Assembly (NCBI GenBank): GCA_017745235.1
Contig: JAGHZU010000013.1
Location: 1 to 64,000, forward strand
Direction of reading: 5' to 3'
DNA from: Caulobacter sp.
GTDB lineage: Bacteria; Pseudomonadota; Alphaproteobacteria; Caulobacterales; Caulobacteraceae
Length of the DNA stretch: 64,000 nt
Shown: positions 9,678 through 22,685 of the stretch, in pieces
How positions within the stretch are numbered: the first letter of the stretch is position 1
Layout of the letters: each line of letters starts with the position of its first letter
The notes under the pieces: generated by a model
Told to the model about the DNA's origin: nothing
What the model saw: only the letters and a program-made list of their open reading frames with translations
Database searches by the model: none
Position numbers and translations under genes: made by a program

Positions 9678-9710
9678 AAGGCCGCGCGTGAACCGCGCGG
9701 CCTTCTTTTC
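9678..9710 (+). terminator. intrinsic terminator before proS
   Basis: Perfect 11-bp stem AAGGCCGCGCG (9678-9688) / CGCGCGGCCTT (9694-9704) with loop TGAAC, followed by CTTTTC. It ends whatever is transcribed from upstream and isolates proS. Confidence 0.85.
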
Positions 9711-9749
9711 GTTTCGCCAAGCCCAATCGTCATCTTTTCGCCGCGCGCG

Positions 9750-9779
9750 TTGCCAAGCTGACTTGCAAGCGGCTATCTC
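9750..9779 (+). promoter_or_regulatory. candidate housekeeping promoter of proS
   Basis: TTGCCAA (9750-9756), 15 bases, GCTATCTC (9772-9779), close to the Caulobacter sigma-73 pattern TTGACGS-N10-14-GCTANAWC. It lies after the terminator and 34 bases before the proS ATG. Spacing is one base longer than the consensus range, so support is moderate. Confidence 0.4.
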
Positions 9780-9812
9780 AACGCCTCGAATTTCCCCGGA
9801 GACGACCGTTCC

Positions 9813-11141
9813 ATGCGCCTGTCGCGCTATTTCCTGCCCGTCCTGAAAGAAGCTCCCTCCGACGCCCAGATCGTGTCGCACCAGCTGATGCTGCGCGCGG
9901 GCATGATCCGCCAGGAGGCCGCCGGCATCTATGCCTGGTTGCCGCTGGGCCTGCGCGTGCTCAAGAAGGTCGAGCAGATCGTCCGGGAGGAGATGGACCG
10001 CGCCGGCGCCATCGAGCTGCTGATGCCGACGATCCAACTGGCCGAGCTGTGGCGCGAGAGCGGCCGCTACGAGGCCTATGGCGACGAGATGCTGCGCATC
10101 AAGGACCGCCACAAGCGCGACCTGCTGTACGGGCCCACGGCCGAGGAAGTGGTCACCGACATCTTCCGCGCCTACGTGAAGAGCTACAAGGACCTGCCCA
10201 AGAACCTCTACAACATTCAGTGGAAGTTCCGTGACGAGCGCCGTCCGCGCTTCGGCGTGATGCGCGGCCGCGAGTTCCTGATGAAGGACGCCTACAGCTT
10301 CGACGTGGACGACGCCGGGGCGCGCCGCTCGTACAACCGCATGTTCGTGGCCTATCTGAACCTGTTCTCGCGCATGGGCCTGAAGGCCGTGCCGATGCGC
10401 GCCGACACCGGTCCGATCGGCGGCGACCTGAGCCACGAGTTCATCGTGCTGGCCGACACCGGCGAAAGCGCCGTGTTCTGCCACAAGGACCTCGTCGAGA
10501 TGGCCGCTCCCGGTCCCGACGTTGCCTGGGACGGCGACCTGCAGCCTCTGGTCAACCAGCGAACCGCGCTCTACGCCGCGACCGAGGAGATGCACGACGA
10601 AGCCGCCTTCGCCGCCATTCCCGAGAGCGATCGCCTGTCCGCGCGCGGCATCGAGGTGGGCCACATCTTCTCGTTCGGCACGAAGTATTCCGAACCGATG
10701 AAGGCCCTGGTCACCGGCCCTGACGGCAAGGACGTGCCGGTGCAGATGGGCAGCTACGGCGTCGGCGTCTCGCGTCTGCTGGGCGCGATCATCGAGGCCA
10801 GCCACGATGAGGGCGGCATTATCTGGCCCGAAGCCGTGGCGCCGTTCGACGTGGGCATCATCAACATGCGCCAGGGCGATGCGGCTTGCGACGAAGCCTG
10901 TGAAACCGCCTACAAGGCTCTGAAAGCCGCCGGCCGCGACGTGCTCTACGACGACACCGACGCCCGCGGCGGCGCCAAGTTCGCCACCATGGACCTGATC
11001 GGCGTGCCGTGGCAGCTGGTGATCGGTCCCAAGGGCTTGGCCGAGGGCGTGGTCGAGGTGAAGAACCGCAAGACCGGCGAGCGTCACAGCGCCTCTCTGG
11101 ACTCGGTGCTGTCGCAACTGACCGCGAAGGTCGCCGCCTGA
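9813..11141 (+). CDS. proS: prolyl-tRNA synthetase, short alphaproteobacterial type
   Basis: Class II synthetase charging tRNA-Pro. 442 residues, which is the length of the alphaproteobacterial form lacking the roughly 180-residue editing insertion found in E. coli ProS. Seen: N-terminal [16 protein letters not shown], motif 2 [20 protein letters not shown], motif 3 [14 protein letters not shown], and a C-terminal anticodon-binding domain ([13 protein letters not shown]). An SD CGGAG lies upstream of ATG 9813. The stop overlaps the lolC start (TGATG). Loss of cis-editing usually implies a separate trans-editing protein (YbaK/ProX type), which is not in this window. Confidence 0.96.
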   Translation: MRLSRYFLPVLKEAPSDAQIVSHQLMLRAGMIRQEAAGIYAWLPLGLRVLKKVEQIVREEMDRAGAIELLMPTIQLAELWRESGRYEAYGDEMLRIKDRHKRDLLYGPTAEEVVTDIFRAYVKSYKDLPKNLYNIQWKFRDERRPRFGVMRGREFLMKDAYSFDVDDAGARRSYNRMFVAYLNLFSRMGLKAVPMRADTGPIGGDLSHEFIVLADTGESAVFCHKDLVEMAAPGPDVAWDGDLQPLVNQRTALYAATEEMHDEAAFAAIPESDRLSARGIEVGHIFSFGTKYSEPMKALVTGPDGKDVPVQMGSYGVGVSRLLGAIIEASHDEGGIIWPEAVAPFDVGIINMRQGDAACDEACETAYKALKAAGRDVLYDDTDARGGAKFATMDLIGVPWQLVIGPKGLAEGVVEVKNRKTGERHSASLDSVLSQLTAKVAA

Positions 11142-12407
11142 TGGCGCTCGGCGCGGGACCTTTCGGAACGTGGGAGCGCACGGTCGCGTGGCGCTACCTG
11201 CGCAACAAGCGCAAGAACGGGGGCGTGGCGCTGATCGCCGTGATCTCGTTCGCTGCGGTGATGCTGGCGGTCTTCGCCCTGATTACCGTCATGAGCGTGA
11301 TGAACGGTTTCCGCGCCGAACTCCTCGGACGGTTGTTGGGCTTCAACGGCCACGTCTACGCCCAGGGACCATTGCTGAATGGTCCTGACCGTGACGGCGT
11401 GGTCGGTCGCATCCGCGCCATTCCCGGCGTGATCCAGGCCGCGCCGATGGTCGAGGCCCAGGCCATGGTCATCGGTCCCAGCCAGGTCTCCGGCGCGATC
11501 GTGCGGGGGGTCACCCCGTCCGATCTGCGCGGCATGAAGCTGATCTCCGGCAACATCAAGCGCGGGTCTCTGGCCGGCTTCGGCGACGGCGAGTACGGCG
11601 GCGACATCGTGCTGGTCGGCGACCGCATGGCGCGCAACCTGGGCGTCACGGTCGGCGACGCCATCACCCTGATCTCGCCTTCCGGGCCCGCCACCGCGTT
11701 CGGCACGTCCACCCGCGAGAAGGACTATACGGTGGGCGGGATCTTCAGCGTGGGCATGAGCCAATTCGACGAAGGCTTCGTCTACATGGCCCTGCCGCAG
11801 GCTCAACTGTTCTTCGGCCGCGACACCTCGATCGACTATGTCGAGATCAAGGTCTCCGATCCGGACAAGGCCAAGCTCATCAAGCCGGCCATCGAGCAGG
11901 CCAGCGGTCCCGGTGCGTTCGTCCAGGACTGGATGGATAAAAACGCCAGCTACTTCAACGCTCTGCAGGTGGAGCGCAAGGTGATGAGGTTGATCCTGTT
12001 CATCCTCGTGGCCATCGCTACGCTGAACATCATCTCGGCCCTGGTCATGCTGGTGAAGAACAAGGGACGAGACATCGCCATTCTTCGCACCATGGGCGCC
12101 AGCCAGTCGGCTGTGCTGCGCATCTTCATCATGGCCGGCGCCGCCATCGGCCTGGCCGGCACCCTGACGGGGCTTCTGCTGGGCGTGCTGTTCTGCGCCA
12201 ACATCCAGGCCATCCAGAACTTCGTGGAGTGGGCTACGGGCGCTCAGGTGTTCAACGCCGACATCTACTTCCTGGCGCATGTCCCGGCCAAGATCGACTG
12301 GGCCGAGGTGGGGGCGATCGTGGCGATCTCCACGGCCATGAGCATCCTGGCCACTCTGCCGCCCGCCATCCGCGCCTCGCGGCTCGATCCCGTCGAGGCC
12401 CTTCGCT

Positions 12408-12415
<8 letters not shown>
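11141..12415 (+). CDS. lolC: lipoprotein-releasing ABC transporter permease LolC/LolE
   Basis: Inner-membrane permease that extracts outer-membrane lipoproteins and hands them to LolA. 424 residues starting at ATG 11141, overlapping the proS stop. Topology fits the MacB/FtsX family: cytosolic WERTVAWRYLRNKRKNGGV, TM1 near residues 28-50, a large periplasmic domain to about residue 280, then three helices (LILFILVAIATLNIISALV, IFIMAGAAIGLAGTLTGLL and a final one) with the FtsX motif GRDIAILRTMGAS. Many alphaproteobacteria have one LolC/E-type protein working as a homodimer. The last 8 bases overlap lolD, its ATPase partner. Confidence 0.93.
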
Positions 12416-13094
<679 letters not shown>

Positions 13095-13098
13095 GTCG

Positions 13099-14058
13099 CT
13101 ATAGCAGGGCGTTCCGCAAAGCTTGGTAGAAGCCGTCCCGGTCGATGCGCTTGATGACGCGTGCGTTGGGCGGACGGCGCTTCAGCGCCGGATCGGCCAC
13201 CTCGATATCCGGCAGGATGTGGTTGGAGACGCTCAGATAGCCTCGGGTAAGCTCGCCCATCGTCTCGACATCGACTACGGCCATCTCGGCCTCGAGGATC
13301 AGGCGCTCGTCCAGGGCGAGGGCGCAGGTCAGGGCGTCCGGATGCAGGCTGCCATCCAGGTGCTCGGTCTCCTGTGCGAAGGCCAGGGAAGCCTTGTTCA
13401 CCTGGGTGAAGAACCGGGCGCGCGACGTACCCAGGGCGTCCAGCGCGGCCAGTTGCTCCAGGTCGAGCAGGCCGTCGCGCAGCGTCTCGGTCCAGGTGAC
13501 GATCGTCATGGGGAAGCCGGCGTTGACGACGATCTTCGCCGCCTCCGGATCGACATACAGATTGTACTCGGCGGCGGGCGTGACATTGCCCACGCCGTTG
13601 TCCGTGCCGCCCATGATCCAGAGGTGCTTGACCGCCTGGGCGATGCGAGGCTCGCGCAGATAGGCCAGGGCGATATTGGTCAGCGGGGCCTGGGCGATCA
13701 GAGTGATCTCGCCAGGGGCCTTCATTACGCGGCGGACGATCTCGTCGGCGGCGTGTCCGGGGGCAGGGCGCTGGGTCGTGCGCGGGAAGGCCGCGTCGCT
13801 CATGCCGTCGGCGCCGAACACGTAGGCGGCGTCCAGGGGCTGGCGCGTGAATGGCCGCTGTGCGCCCATATAGACCGGGACCTCGCCAGCCCTGCCGCAG
13901 GCCTCAAGCGTGACGAGGGCGTTTTCGGCGTGCTGCTCGAAGCCGACATTGCCATGCGAGATCGTGATCGCCTCCACGGTCACGTCGGGCCGGCGCAGAG
14001 CCAGCATGAGGGAGAAGACGTCGTCTCCGGCGGTGTCGGTGTCGATGATCAGGCGCAT
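13099..14058 (-). CDS. inosine/uridine-preferring nucleoside hydrolase family protein
   Basis: Predicted N-ribosyl hydrolase of the IUNH superfamily, calcium dependent, in nucleoside salvage. 319 residues from the ATG at 14058, which begins [13 protein letters not shown] with the family Asp cluster D6, D8, D12, D13; the open frame extends 60 codons further, but that part looks non-coding. Other family features: [35 protein letters not shown] and a late Asp near [11 protein letters not shown]. There is no signal peptide. Substrate preference cannot be read from sequence. It is divergent from sidA/dnaE, and its upstream region is shared with the SOS-type operators. Confidence 0.88.
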   Translation of the reverse strand: MRLIIDTDTAGDDVFSLMLALRRPDVTVEAITISHGNVGFEQHAENALVTLEACGRAGEVPVYMGAQRPFTRQPLDAAYVFGADGMSDAAFPRTTQRPAPGHAADEIVRRVMKAPGEITLIAQAPLTNIALAYLREPRIAQAVKHLWIMGGTDNGVGNVTPAAEYNLYVDPEAAKIVVNAGFPMTIVTWTETLRDGLLDLEQLAALDALGTSRARFFTQVNKASLAFAQETEHLDGSLHPDALTCALALDERLILEAEMAVVDVETMGELTRGYLSVSNHILPDIEVADPALKRRPPNARVIKRIDRDGFYQALRNALL

Positions 14059-14161
14059 GGATTGGCTCTGGCGGGTTCCGGCGTTCAAGGCCATCGAAAA
14101 CTGCGTTCGTCGGGCGGGAAGGGCGCGCGACGCAAATGCGCACAAATCGAACGCGGGTCTC

Positions 14162-14204
14162 TTGCGCTCGAGAACAAAAGTGGAATATAGAACAAAAAGG
14201 AAAC
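14162..14204 (+). promoter_or_regulatory. candidate sidA promoter overlapped by two imperfect LexA boxes
   Basis: TTGCGC (14162-14167), 18 bases, TATAGA (14186-14191) form a plausible promoter. Two near matches to the alphaproteobacterial LexA box GAAC-N7-GAAC cover it: GAAC-AAAAGTG-GAAT (14172-14186) and GAAC-AAAAAGG-AAAC (14190-14204). Each has one mismatch in 8 defined bases. The position over the -10 and the gene downstream (sidA) support LexA repression. Confidence 0.65.
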
Positions 14205-14222
14205 GGCCTCTGGAGGGTTCCC

Positions 14223-14312
14223 ATGGTTCGGATCGCACGTGAGTCTTTGGCTCTTGTATCTGTCGTCAGCTTCGTCTGGATGATGTGCTCGGTCGCCCAT
14301 TTGGTGGCTTGA
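14223..14312 (+). CDS. sidA: SOS-induced cell-division inhibitor SidA (29-residue membrane peptide)
   Basis: A 29-codon gene: [20 protein letters not shown] followed by [10 protein letters not shown] strong SD GGAGGG (14212-14217) lies 5 bases before the ATG. The peptide has a basic N-terminus (R3, R6) and one hydrophobic helix from about residue 9 to the end, fitting an inner-membrane peptide. Caulobacter crescentus SidA is a 29-residue inner-membrane protein, induced by DNA damage under LexA control, which blocks division by acting on late divisome proteins (FtsW/FtsN). Length, topology, LexA-like operators and position 24 bases before dnaE agree with that gene. I infer orthology without an alignment. 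Confidence 0.8.
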   Translation: MVRIARESLALVSVVSFVWMMCSVAHLVA

Positions 14313-14336
14313 GTCGAAAGCGTGGCGAGGTAGGTG

Positions 14337-17762
<3,426 letters not shown>

Positions 17763-18353
17763 CGCCCCTGGACCGAGCCTTGCTTGGCTGATGAAGATGG
17801 GGTGACCCAACCGCGCGTCACGCTCGGTTGCGAGGGGTTTCGGGTTGGTTGCTCGATGTGGCGGACGCGGGACCGGGCGATGTTCTGCATCGTTCCGGCC
17901 GTTCTGCGTCATCGCAGTTGGCCTGGGATCCTTGGTCCGGCCTGTTCGTTTGCGACGGCCGCTAGTGCAGCCTGCGGATCGCCCTTTCAGTCCTAAGGGG
18001 GCGGATGGGCGCGGGGCGAGATGGCGACCAAACTTGGCGTCGCCTAAGCCGCTCCAGCGCGTTCAGGCGTGAAGAGCGCTTTGGAAACTGGCCGTTCGTC
18101 GCTGTAGATTAATTGAACAGGTTTGCTAGCGGCGCAGTTCGCGGATCTGTCTTCGACCTCTTATGCGATGGAAAGCTCGCATGCGGCCTTCATCCGGCGC
18201 TTGCGACCTGGTCAGCCTTCTGTGCATCGAGAAAATCCGCCAGTGGCGTCCGATGCTGTCGGATCGCGGCTAGATCCTTCGTCCTTGCGATAAGGCCCTC
18301 CCGAATGAGTGGGGAGCGGCGCGTCGCAACGCGCGGAAGCGAAGGAGGAATAT
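17763..18353 (+). other. 590-base region without a recognisable gene
   Basis: Between dnaE and the GFA gene. Short open frames exist (for example 17784-17996 and 18113-18400), but none has an SD with a sensible start, a recognisable motif or the codon bias of the neighbours. Small inverted repeats are visible: CAACCG/CGGTTG near 17809-17830 and GGCGAC/GTCGCC near 18023-18044. Composition is less GC-biased than the flanks around 18060-18300. It could be a decayed gene, a UTR or a small RNA locus; I see nothing decisive. Confidence 0.3.
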
Positions 18354-18704
18354 ATGCCCAGGCATCAAGGCGGCTGCCAGTGCGGTCGGGTACGTTATGA
18401 GGTCGAGGTGTCGCTGGACAACCTGATCGCCTGCAACTGCTCTCGGTGCGGCAAGCTGGGTTCAGTTCTGGCCTTCGCGCCGGTGTCGGCGTTCGACCTG
18501 AAGCAGGGCGAGGAGGCCCTGACCGAATACAGGTTCCACGCCCACAAGATCCGTCACCTGTTCTGCGAGACCTGCGGGATCGAGTCGTTCGCTCGGGCCG
18601 TGTCGCCTGAAGGTGTGGACGTGGCGGCGATCAATGTGCGTTGCCTGGACGAGGTGGATGTCTTCGCGCTGAAGCCCCATCCGTTCGACGGCAAGTCCCG
18701 ATGA
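18354..18704 (+). CDS. GFA/CENP-V domain zinc protein (first of three)
   Basis: 116 residues from ATG 18354, preceded by a strong SD AAGGAGGA. The sequence has the Cys pattern of the GFA fold (glutathione-dependent formaldehyde-activating enzyme / CENP-V): GGCQCGRVRYEVEV (C8, C10), ACNCSRCGKLG (C27, C29, C32) and LFCETCGIESF. These cysteines bind one or two zinc ions. Biochemical roles for most members are unknown; some relate to S-hydroxymethylglutathione formation. It converges with the HAD gene 12 bases downstream. Distinct from the other two family members in this window. Confidence 0.85.
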   Translation: MPRHQGGCQCGRVRYEVEVSLDNLIACNCSRCGKLGSVLAFAPVSAFDLKQGEEALTEYRFHAHKIRHLFCETCGIESFARAVSPEGVDVAAINVRCLDEVDVFALKPHPFDGKSR

Positions 18705-18716
18705 GCGGGCGGGCCG

Positions 18717-19379
18717 TCACCAGGCCAGGGACCGGCCGTTGCGCAGACCGGCCCGGCTCAGGCGACGGGCGGCGGCTTCACCGCCCTTGACGATGACGGG
18801 TCTGTCGGCGGCGCGCAGCATGGGCAGGTCGTCGAGACTGTCGGTATAGGCATAGGCCCAATGGGCGCCATGCCCGGCCTCGGCCAAGGCGCGGCATTTC
18901 TGCTGGTTGCGGCAGTGGACGTCGGCCACCCAACCGCCGGCGTATCGCTTGAGGGTGGTGCCCAGCACCGTCACCGGGCGGCCCAAGGGCTCGACCAGGG
19001 CTTGGGCCAGCAGGACGGGGGCGGCGGTGACGATGACCACCCGGTCGCCGCCCCGCAGATGTTCATCGAGGGCCTCGAGCCCGCCGCAGCGCCAGTCCAA
19101 GGGCGAGCCCCCGTCCTGGCAACCGGCGCGGATCTCATCGGCGAAGGTCTCGAACGATTCCCTCAGGCGCTTTTCGCAGAGACCGGCCGTGGCGATCCAA
19201 AGGAAGACCGAGGCTCCCAGGCGGCGGGTGAAGGGCAGGATCACCATCGGCAGGGCGATCGGCGTCACCAAGAGCGTTACGGCGAGGCGGGCCGGAGACC
19301 GGCGGACGCGTCGCCACAACCACAAGGCCGTGGAATCCCCGTTCAGCAGCGTTCCATCTAGGTCGAAGACGGCGAGCAT
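18717..19379 (-). CDS. HAD-superfamily phosphatase (HAD-IB, SerB-like)
   Basis: 220 residues. N-terminal DLDGTLLNGDST contains the nucleophile Asp6 and general acid Asp8 of the DxDGT motif. Motif II is IVTAAP, motif III is the Lys in TLKRYAGGWVADVHCRNQQKCRAL, and motif IV is AYTDSLDDLPML. A hydrophobic stretch (residues about 32-58, LAVTLLVTPIALPMVILPF) in the cap suggests membrane association, as in HAD-IB proteins that handle lipids or phosphoserine-like substrates. The substrate is not predictable. ATG 19379 starts the motif-bearing strand directly, so the start is well placed. Confidence 0.85.
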   Translation of the reverse strand: MLAVFDLDGTLLNGDSTALWLWRRVRRSPARLAVTLLVTPIALPMVILPFTRRLGASVFLWIATAGLCEKRLRESFETFADEIRAGCQDGGSPLDWRCGGLEALDEHLRGGDRVVIVTAAPVLLAQALVEPLGRPVTVLGTTLKRYAGGWVADVHCRNQQKCRALAEAGHGAHWAYAYTDSLDDLPMLRAADRPVIVKGGEAAARRLSRAGLRNGRSLAW

Positions 19380-19757
19380 GGATCACTCTTAGCCCTTGGG
19401 GCTCCTTCGAACTACCGAGGCTGCTTCATCAAACAGTCAGCCCTTTGACATAAACGCGGCCGTACGAAGGACGGTTTGCGTCCGAACGACCATTTTCCGC
19501 CGACCCAGCCTCGATCAGCCATCGTTCGGCTCTCCACGCGCGGCAGGCGCTTGCGCTCCTAGCGGCGGAGAAGGGCATGACCTGACGTCTAGGGGCTTGC
19601 TTTTTGGTCCGTTCGCGCCTATTTGCGCGGCCATTCCACACGTGGACGTGCGGCGAGGGCGGGGAGACATCCCGTCGTCACCGTTCCGGTCCCGCCTTCG
19701 AATGGTTCGAAGCGGGGGTGTCCACGGAGGTTCAACCGGAAGAAGGATAAAGGCCAC
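19380..19757 (+). other. rpsB upstream region and leader
   Basis: 378 bases between the divergent HAD gene and rpsB. It holds the candidate rpsB promoter (19597-19624). About 125 bases of leader follow, before the rpsB SD (AGGATAAAGG near 19745-19753). A TTGACA at 19445-19450 has no matching -10. The long leader of a ribosomal protein operon could carry a regulatory structure, as the E. coli rpsB leader does for S2, but I cannot identify a conserved fold by eye. Confidence 0.4.
19597..19624 (+). promoter_or_regulatory. candidate promoter of the rpsB-tsf operon
   Basis: TTGCTTT (19597-19603), 13 bases, GCCTATTT (19617-19624), near the Caulobacter housekeeping consensus, with spacing inside the 10-14 range. 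It is the best match in the intergenic region before a highly expressed ribosomal gene. Confidence 0.45.
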
Positions 19758-20585
19758 ATGGCGCTTCCCGAATTCTCCATGCGTCAGCTCCTGGAAGCTG
19801 GCGCCCACTTCGGCCACCAGACGCACCGCTGGAACCCGAAGATGGACCGCTACATCTTCGGTTCGCGTTCGAACATCCACATCATCGACCTGTCGCAGAC
19901 GATCCCGCTGCTGCACCAAGCCCTGGTGAAGGTCCGTGAAGTCGCCGCCGCTGGCGGCCGCGTGCTGTTCGTGGGCACGAAGCGCCAAGCCAGCGACCCG
20001 GTCGCGACGGCCGCCAAGCGCTGCGCCCAGTACTATGTGAACCACCGTTGGCTCGGCGGCACCCTGACCAACTGGCGCACCGTGTCGGGCTCGATCGCCC
20101 GCCTGCGCGAGCTGGAAGGCGTCCTGGCCGGCGAAGGCCAAGGCCGTTCCAAGAAGGAACTGCTGCAGCTGACCCGCGAGCGCGACAAGCTGGAGCTGTC
20201 GCTGGGCGGCATCAAGGACATGGGCGGCATCCCCGACATCATGTTCGTGATCGACACAAACAAGGAAGCGATCGCGATCCTGGAAGCCCGCAAGCTGAAC
20301 ATCCCGGTCGTCGCCATCCTCGACACCAACTGCGATCCGGACGGCATCACCTATCCGATCCCGGGTAACGACGACGCCGCGCGCGCGCTGCAACTGTACT
20401 GCGACCTGATCGCCGACGCCGTCCTGGACGGCCTGGCCGCCGGTCAAGCCGCCGCCGGCGTGGACCTGGGCGCTTCGGCCAACCCGGTCGAGCCCGCCCT
20501 GGCTCGCGAACTGGCTCCGGAAGCCGCTAAGGAAGCGACTTCGGAAGCCCTGGACGCCGTCGCCGACGAGCCGGCCGCGAGCTGA
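19758..20585 (+). CDS. rpsB: 30S ribosomal protein S2
   Basis: Small-subunit ribosomal protein S2, 275 residues. ATG 19758 is chosen because [20 protein letters not shown] is the family N-terminus; the frame stays open upstream without similarity. Motifs: [46 protein letters not shown] and [14 protein letters not shown]. The C-terminus has an Ala/Glu-rich extension ([15 protein letters not shown]) common in alphaproteobacteria. tsf follows after 200 bases containing two hairpins. Confidence 0.98.
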   Translation: MALPEFSMRQLLEAGAHFGHQTHRWNPKMDRYIFGSRSNIHIIDLSQTIPLLHQALVKVREVAAAGGRVLFVGTKRQASDPVATAAKRCAQYYVNHRWLGGTLTNWRTVSGSIARLRELEGVLAGEGQGRSKKELLQLTRERDKLELSLGGIKDMGGIPDIMFVIDTNKEAIAILEARKLNIPVVAILDTNCDPDGITYPIPGNDDAARALQLYCDLIADAVLDGLAAGQAAAGVDLGASANPVEPALARELAPEAAKEATSEALDAVADEPAAS

Positions 20586-20595
20586 TAATCCAGCC

Positions 20596-20664
20596 GCCGC
20601 GCCGGGAATGGCGCGGCTGTTGCGACCCTGACATGCGACCGGGCTATTCCAGGCCCGGTCGCAT
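20596..20664 (+). terminator. tandem hairpins between rpsB and tsf (attenuator-like)
   Basis: First stem GCCGCGCC (20596-20603) / GGCGCGGC (20610-20617), 6-base loop. Second stem ATGCGACCGGGC (20633-20644) / GCCCGGTCGCAT (20653-20664), a perfect 12 bp with an 8-base loop. Neither is followed by a T-run, so partial termination, RNA processing or 3'-end protection is more likely than full termination. Confidence 0.5.
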
Positions 20665-20786
20665 GAACATGAGCGGACCGCCTCGGCGACGCTGATGTTC
20701 GATCAAACTGAAGTTTCCCGCGTTTCCGCTTCGCGACCGCAAGACGGCTCGCGCCGGGAACGCCCTGACATCATCTGGAGGAATTC

Positions 20787-21725
20787 ATGGCTGAGATCAC
20801 GGCTGCGCTGGTCAAGGAACTGCGCGAGAAGTCCGGCGTCGGCATGATGGACTGCAAGAAGGCGCTGCAAGAGAACAACGGTGATCTCGAAGCGTCCATG
20901 GACTGGCTGCGTTCGAAGGGCCTGTCCAAGGCCGCCAAGAAGGCCGACCGCGTCGCGGCCGAAGGCCTGGTCGGCATCGCCGTCCGCAACGACGGAGCCG
21001 GCATGACCGCTTCGGCCGTCGAAGTGAACGCCGAAACCGACTTCCTGGGCCGTAACGAGCTGTTCCAGAACGCCGTCCGCAAGATCGCGGCCGTCGGTCT
21101 GGACGCCGATGGCGTCGAAGCCATCAACGCCGCCAAGACCGCCGACGGCGAAATCGTCGCCGACGTTCTGACCAACCTGATCGCCACCATCGGCGAGAAC
21201 ATGGTCCTGCGTCGCGCGGCCAAGTTCTCGGTCGCCCAAGGCGCCGTCTCGACCTACATCCACAACGCTACGGCTCCGGAACTGGGCCGCATCGGCGTTC
21301 TGGTGGCGATCGAAGGCGCGGGCGACCAAGCCAAGATCGTCGAGCTGGGCCGCAAGATCGCCATGCACGTGGCGGCGACCTCGCCGCTGTCGCTCTCGCC
21401 GGACGACCTGGATCAGGCCGCGATCGAGAAAGAGCGCCAGATCTTCACCGAGCAGGCGCTGGAGTCGGGCAAGCCCGCCGCCGTCGTCGAGAAGATGGTC
21501 GAAGGCCGCATCCGCAAGTTCCTGGAAGAAGTCGTGCTGCTGAAGCAAGCCTTCGTCATGAACCCGGACCAGACCGTCGAGCAGCTGGTCGCCGAGACCG
21601 GCAAGGAACTGGGCTCGCCGCTGACCGTGAAGGGCTTCGTGCGCCTCGCCCTGGGCGAAGGCGTCGAGAAGGCTCCGGAGACCGACTTCGCCGCCGAAGT
21701 CGCCGCCATGGCCGGCCAAGCCTAA
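20787..21725 (+). CDS. tsf: translation elongation factor Ts
   Basis: Nucleotide exchange factor for EF-Tu, 312 residues. SD TGGAGGA lies 6 bases before the ATG. The N-terminal UBA-like domain [42 protein letters not shown], the EF-Tu contact region [13 protein letters not shown], and the core repeats with [16 protein letters not shown] are all seen. It ends with a strong terminator at 21771-21808, so the rpsB-tsf operon is transcriptionally separated from pyrH. Confidence 0.98.
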   Translation: MAEITAALVKELREKSGVGMMDCKKALQENNGDLEASMDWLRSKGLSKAAKKADRVAAEGLVGIAVRNDGAGMTASAVEVNAETDFLGRNELFQNAVRKIAAVGLDADGVEAINAAKTADGEIVADVLTNLIATIGENMVLRRAAKFSVAQGAVSTYIHNATAPELGRIGVLVAIEGAGDQAKIVELGRKIAMHVAATSPLSLSPDDLDQAAIEKERQIFTEQALESGKPAAVVEKMVEGRIRKFLEEVVLLKQAFVMNPDQTVEQLVAETGKELGSPLTVKGFVRLALGEGVEKAPETDFAAEVAAMAGQA

Positions 21726-21770
21726 GGATTTCCGCCGCCCGCTAGTCGGGCGGAGGATCCGAACGCCTTG

Positions 21771-21808
21771 AAGGGCGCGGCGCGTTCGACGCGCGCCGCG
21801 CCCTTTTT
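21771..21808 (+). terminator. strong intrinsic terminator after tsf
   Basis: Stem AAGGGCGCGGCGCG (21771-21784) / CGCGCCGCGCCCTT (21792-21805) with a 7-base loop, followed by further T residues. A smaller hairpin CCGCCCG/CGGGCGG lies at about 21734-21752. It separates rpsB-tsf from pyrH. Confidence 0.9.
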
Positions 21809-21920
21809 GCGCGCGATCGCGGCCTGCACGCGATCTCCCTGGCCCATGGCCGGAAAACCGATCCCACTTTTCCGGAACGCGCTCTATGTTGCGTCCCGAC
21901 GACTCAAGAGAGCCCTCGCC

Positions 21921-22658
21921 ATGCCGAAACCCCAGCACAAACCCTACCGCCGCGTGCTCCTGAAGGTTTCGGGCGAGGTGTTGATGGGCGACACGCCTTA
22001 CGGCATCGACACCGCCACCGTGCAATCGGTGGCCGAGGACGTCGCCGAGATCGTGAAGTCGGGCGTGGAGCTGTGCCTGGTGATCGGCGGGGGCAACATC
22101 TTCCGCGGCATGGCCGGCGCGGCCAAGGGCATGGAGCGCTCCAGCGCCGACTACATGGGCATGCTGGCCACGGTCATGAACGCCTTGGCCATGCAGGACG
22201 CCCTGGAGCGGATTGGTGTTCAAACCCGCGTGCAGTCGGCCATCCCGATGGCTACGGTCTGCGAGCCCTACATCCGCCGCCGAGCTCAGCGCCATCTGGA
22301 GAAGGGGCGGGTGGTGATCTTCGCCGCCGGCACCGGCAATCCGTTCTTCACCACCGACACCGCCGCCGCCCTGCGCGCGGCAGAGATGCAGTGCGACGCC
22401 CTGTTCAAGGGCACTAGCGTCGACGGCATCTACAGCGCCGATCCTAAGAAGGACCCGGCCGCCATGCGCTACGACCAGCTCAGCTACATGGACGTACTGG
22501 CCCAGGACCTGCGCGTCATGGACGCCTCGGCCGTGGCGCTGATGCGCGACAACGATATTCCGATCGTGGTCTTCTCGATCAAGGGGCGCGGCAACCTGCT
22601 CAGCGTCCTTCGGGGCGAAGGGACGCATACCGTCGTTTCCGCCGACCGCGCCGCCTAG
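21921..22658 (+). CDS. pyrH: uridylate kinase
   Basis: Phosphorylates UMP to UDP; hexameric amino-acid-kinase-fold enzyme, often a morphogenesis and pyrimidine sensor. 245 residues from ATG 21921, where [24 protein letters not shown] gives the family N-terminus. The open frame upstream lies partly in the tsf terminator and is not coding. Motifs: [57 protein letters not shown]. frr follows after 27 bases, giving a pyrH-frr pair as in most bacteria. Confidence 0.97.
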   Translation: MPKPQHKPYRRVLLKVSGEVLMGDTPYGIDTATVQSVAEDVAEIVKSGVELCLVIGGGNIFRGMAGAAKGMERSSADYMGMLATVMNALAMQDALERIGVQTRVQSAIPMATVCEPYIRRRAQRHLEKGRVVIFAAGTGNPFFTTDTAAALRAAEMQCDALFKGTSVDGIYSADPKKDPAAMRYDQLSYMDVLAQDLRVMDASAVALMRDNDIPIVVFSIKGRGNLLSVLRGEGTHTVVSADRAA

Positions 22659-22685
22659 ATTTCCCAGCGAAGAGAGCCCAAAGCC

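Noticed and set aside
18113..18400. 95-codon frame before the first GFA gene
   Set aside because: It overlaps the GFA start out of frame, uses rare codons for this genome and has no motif.
19445..19480. Second rpsB promoter starting with TTGACAT
   Set aside because: No -10 element lies at either the 10-14 or 16-18 base spacing; the element at 19597-19624 fits better.
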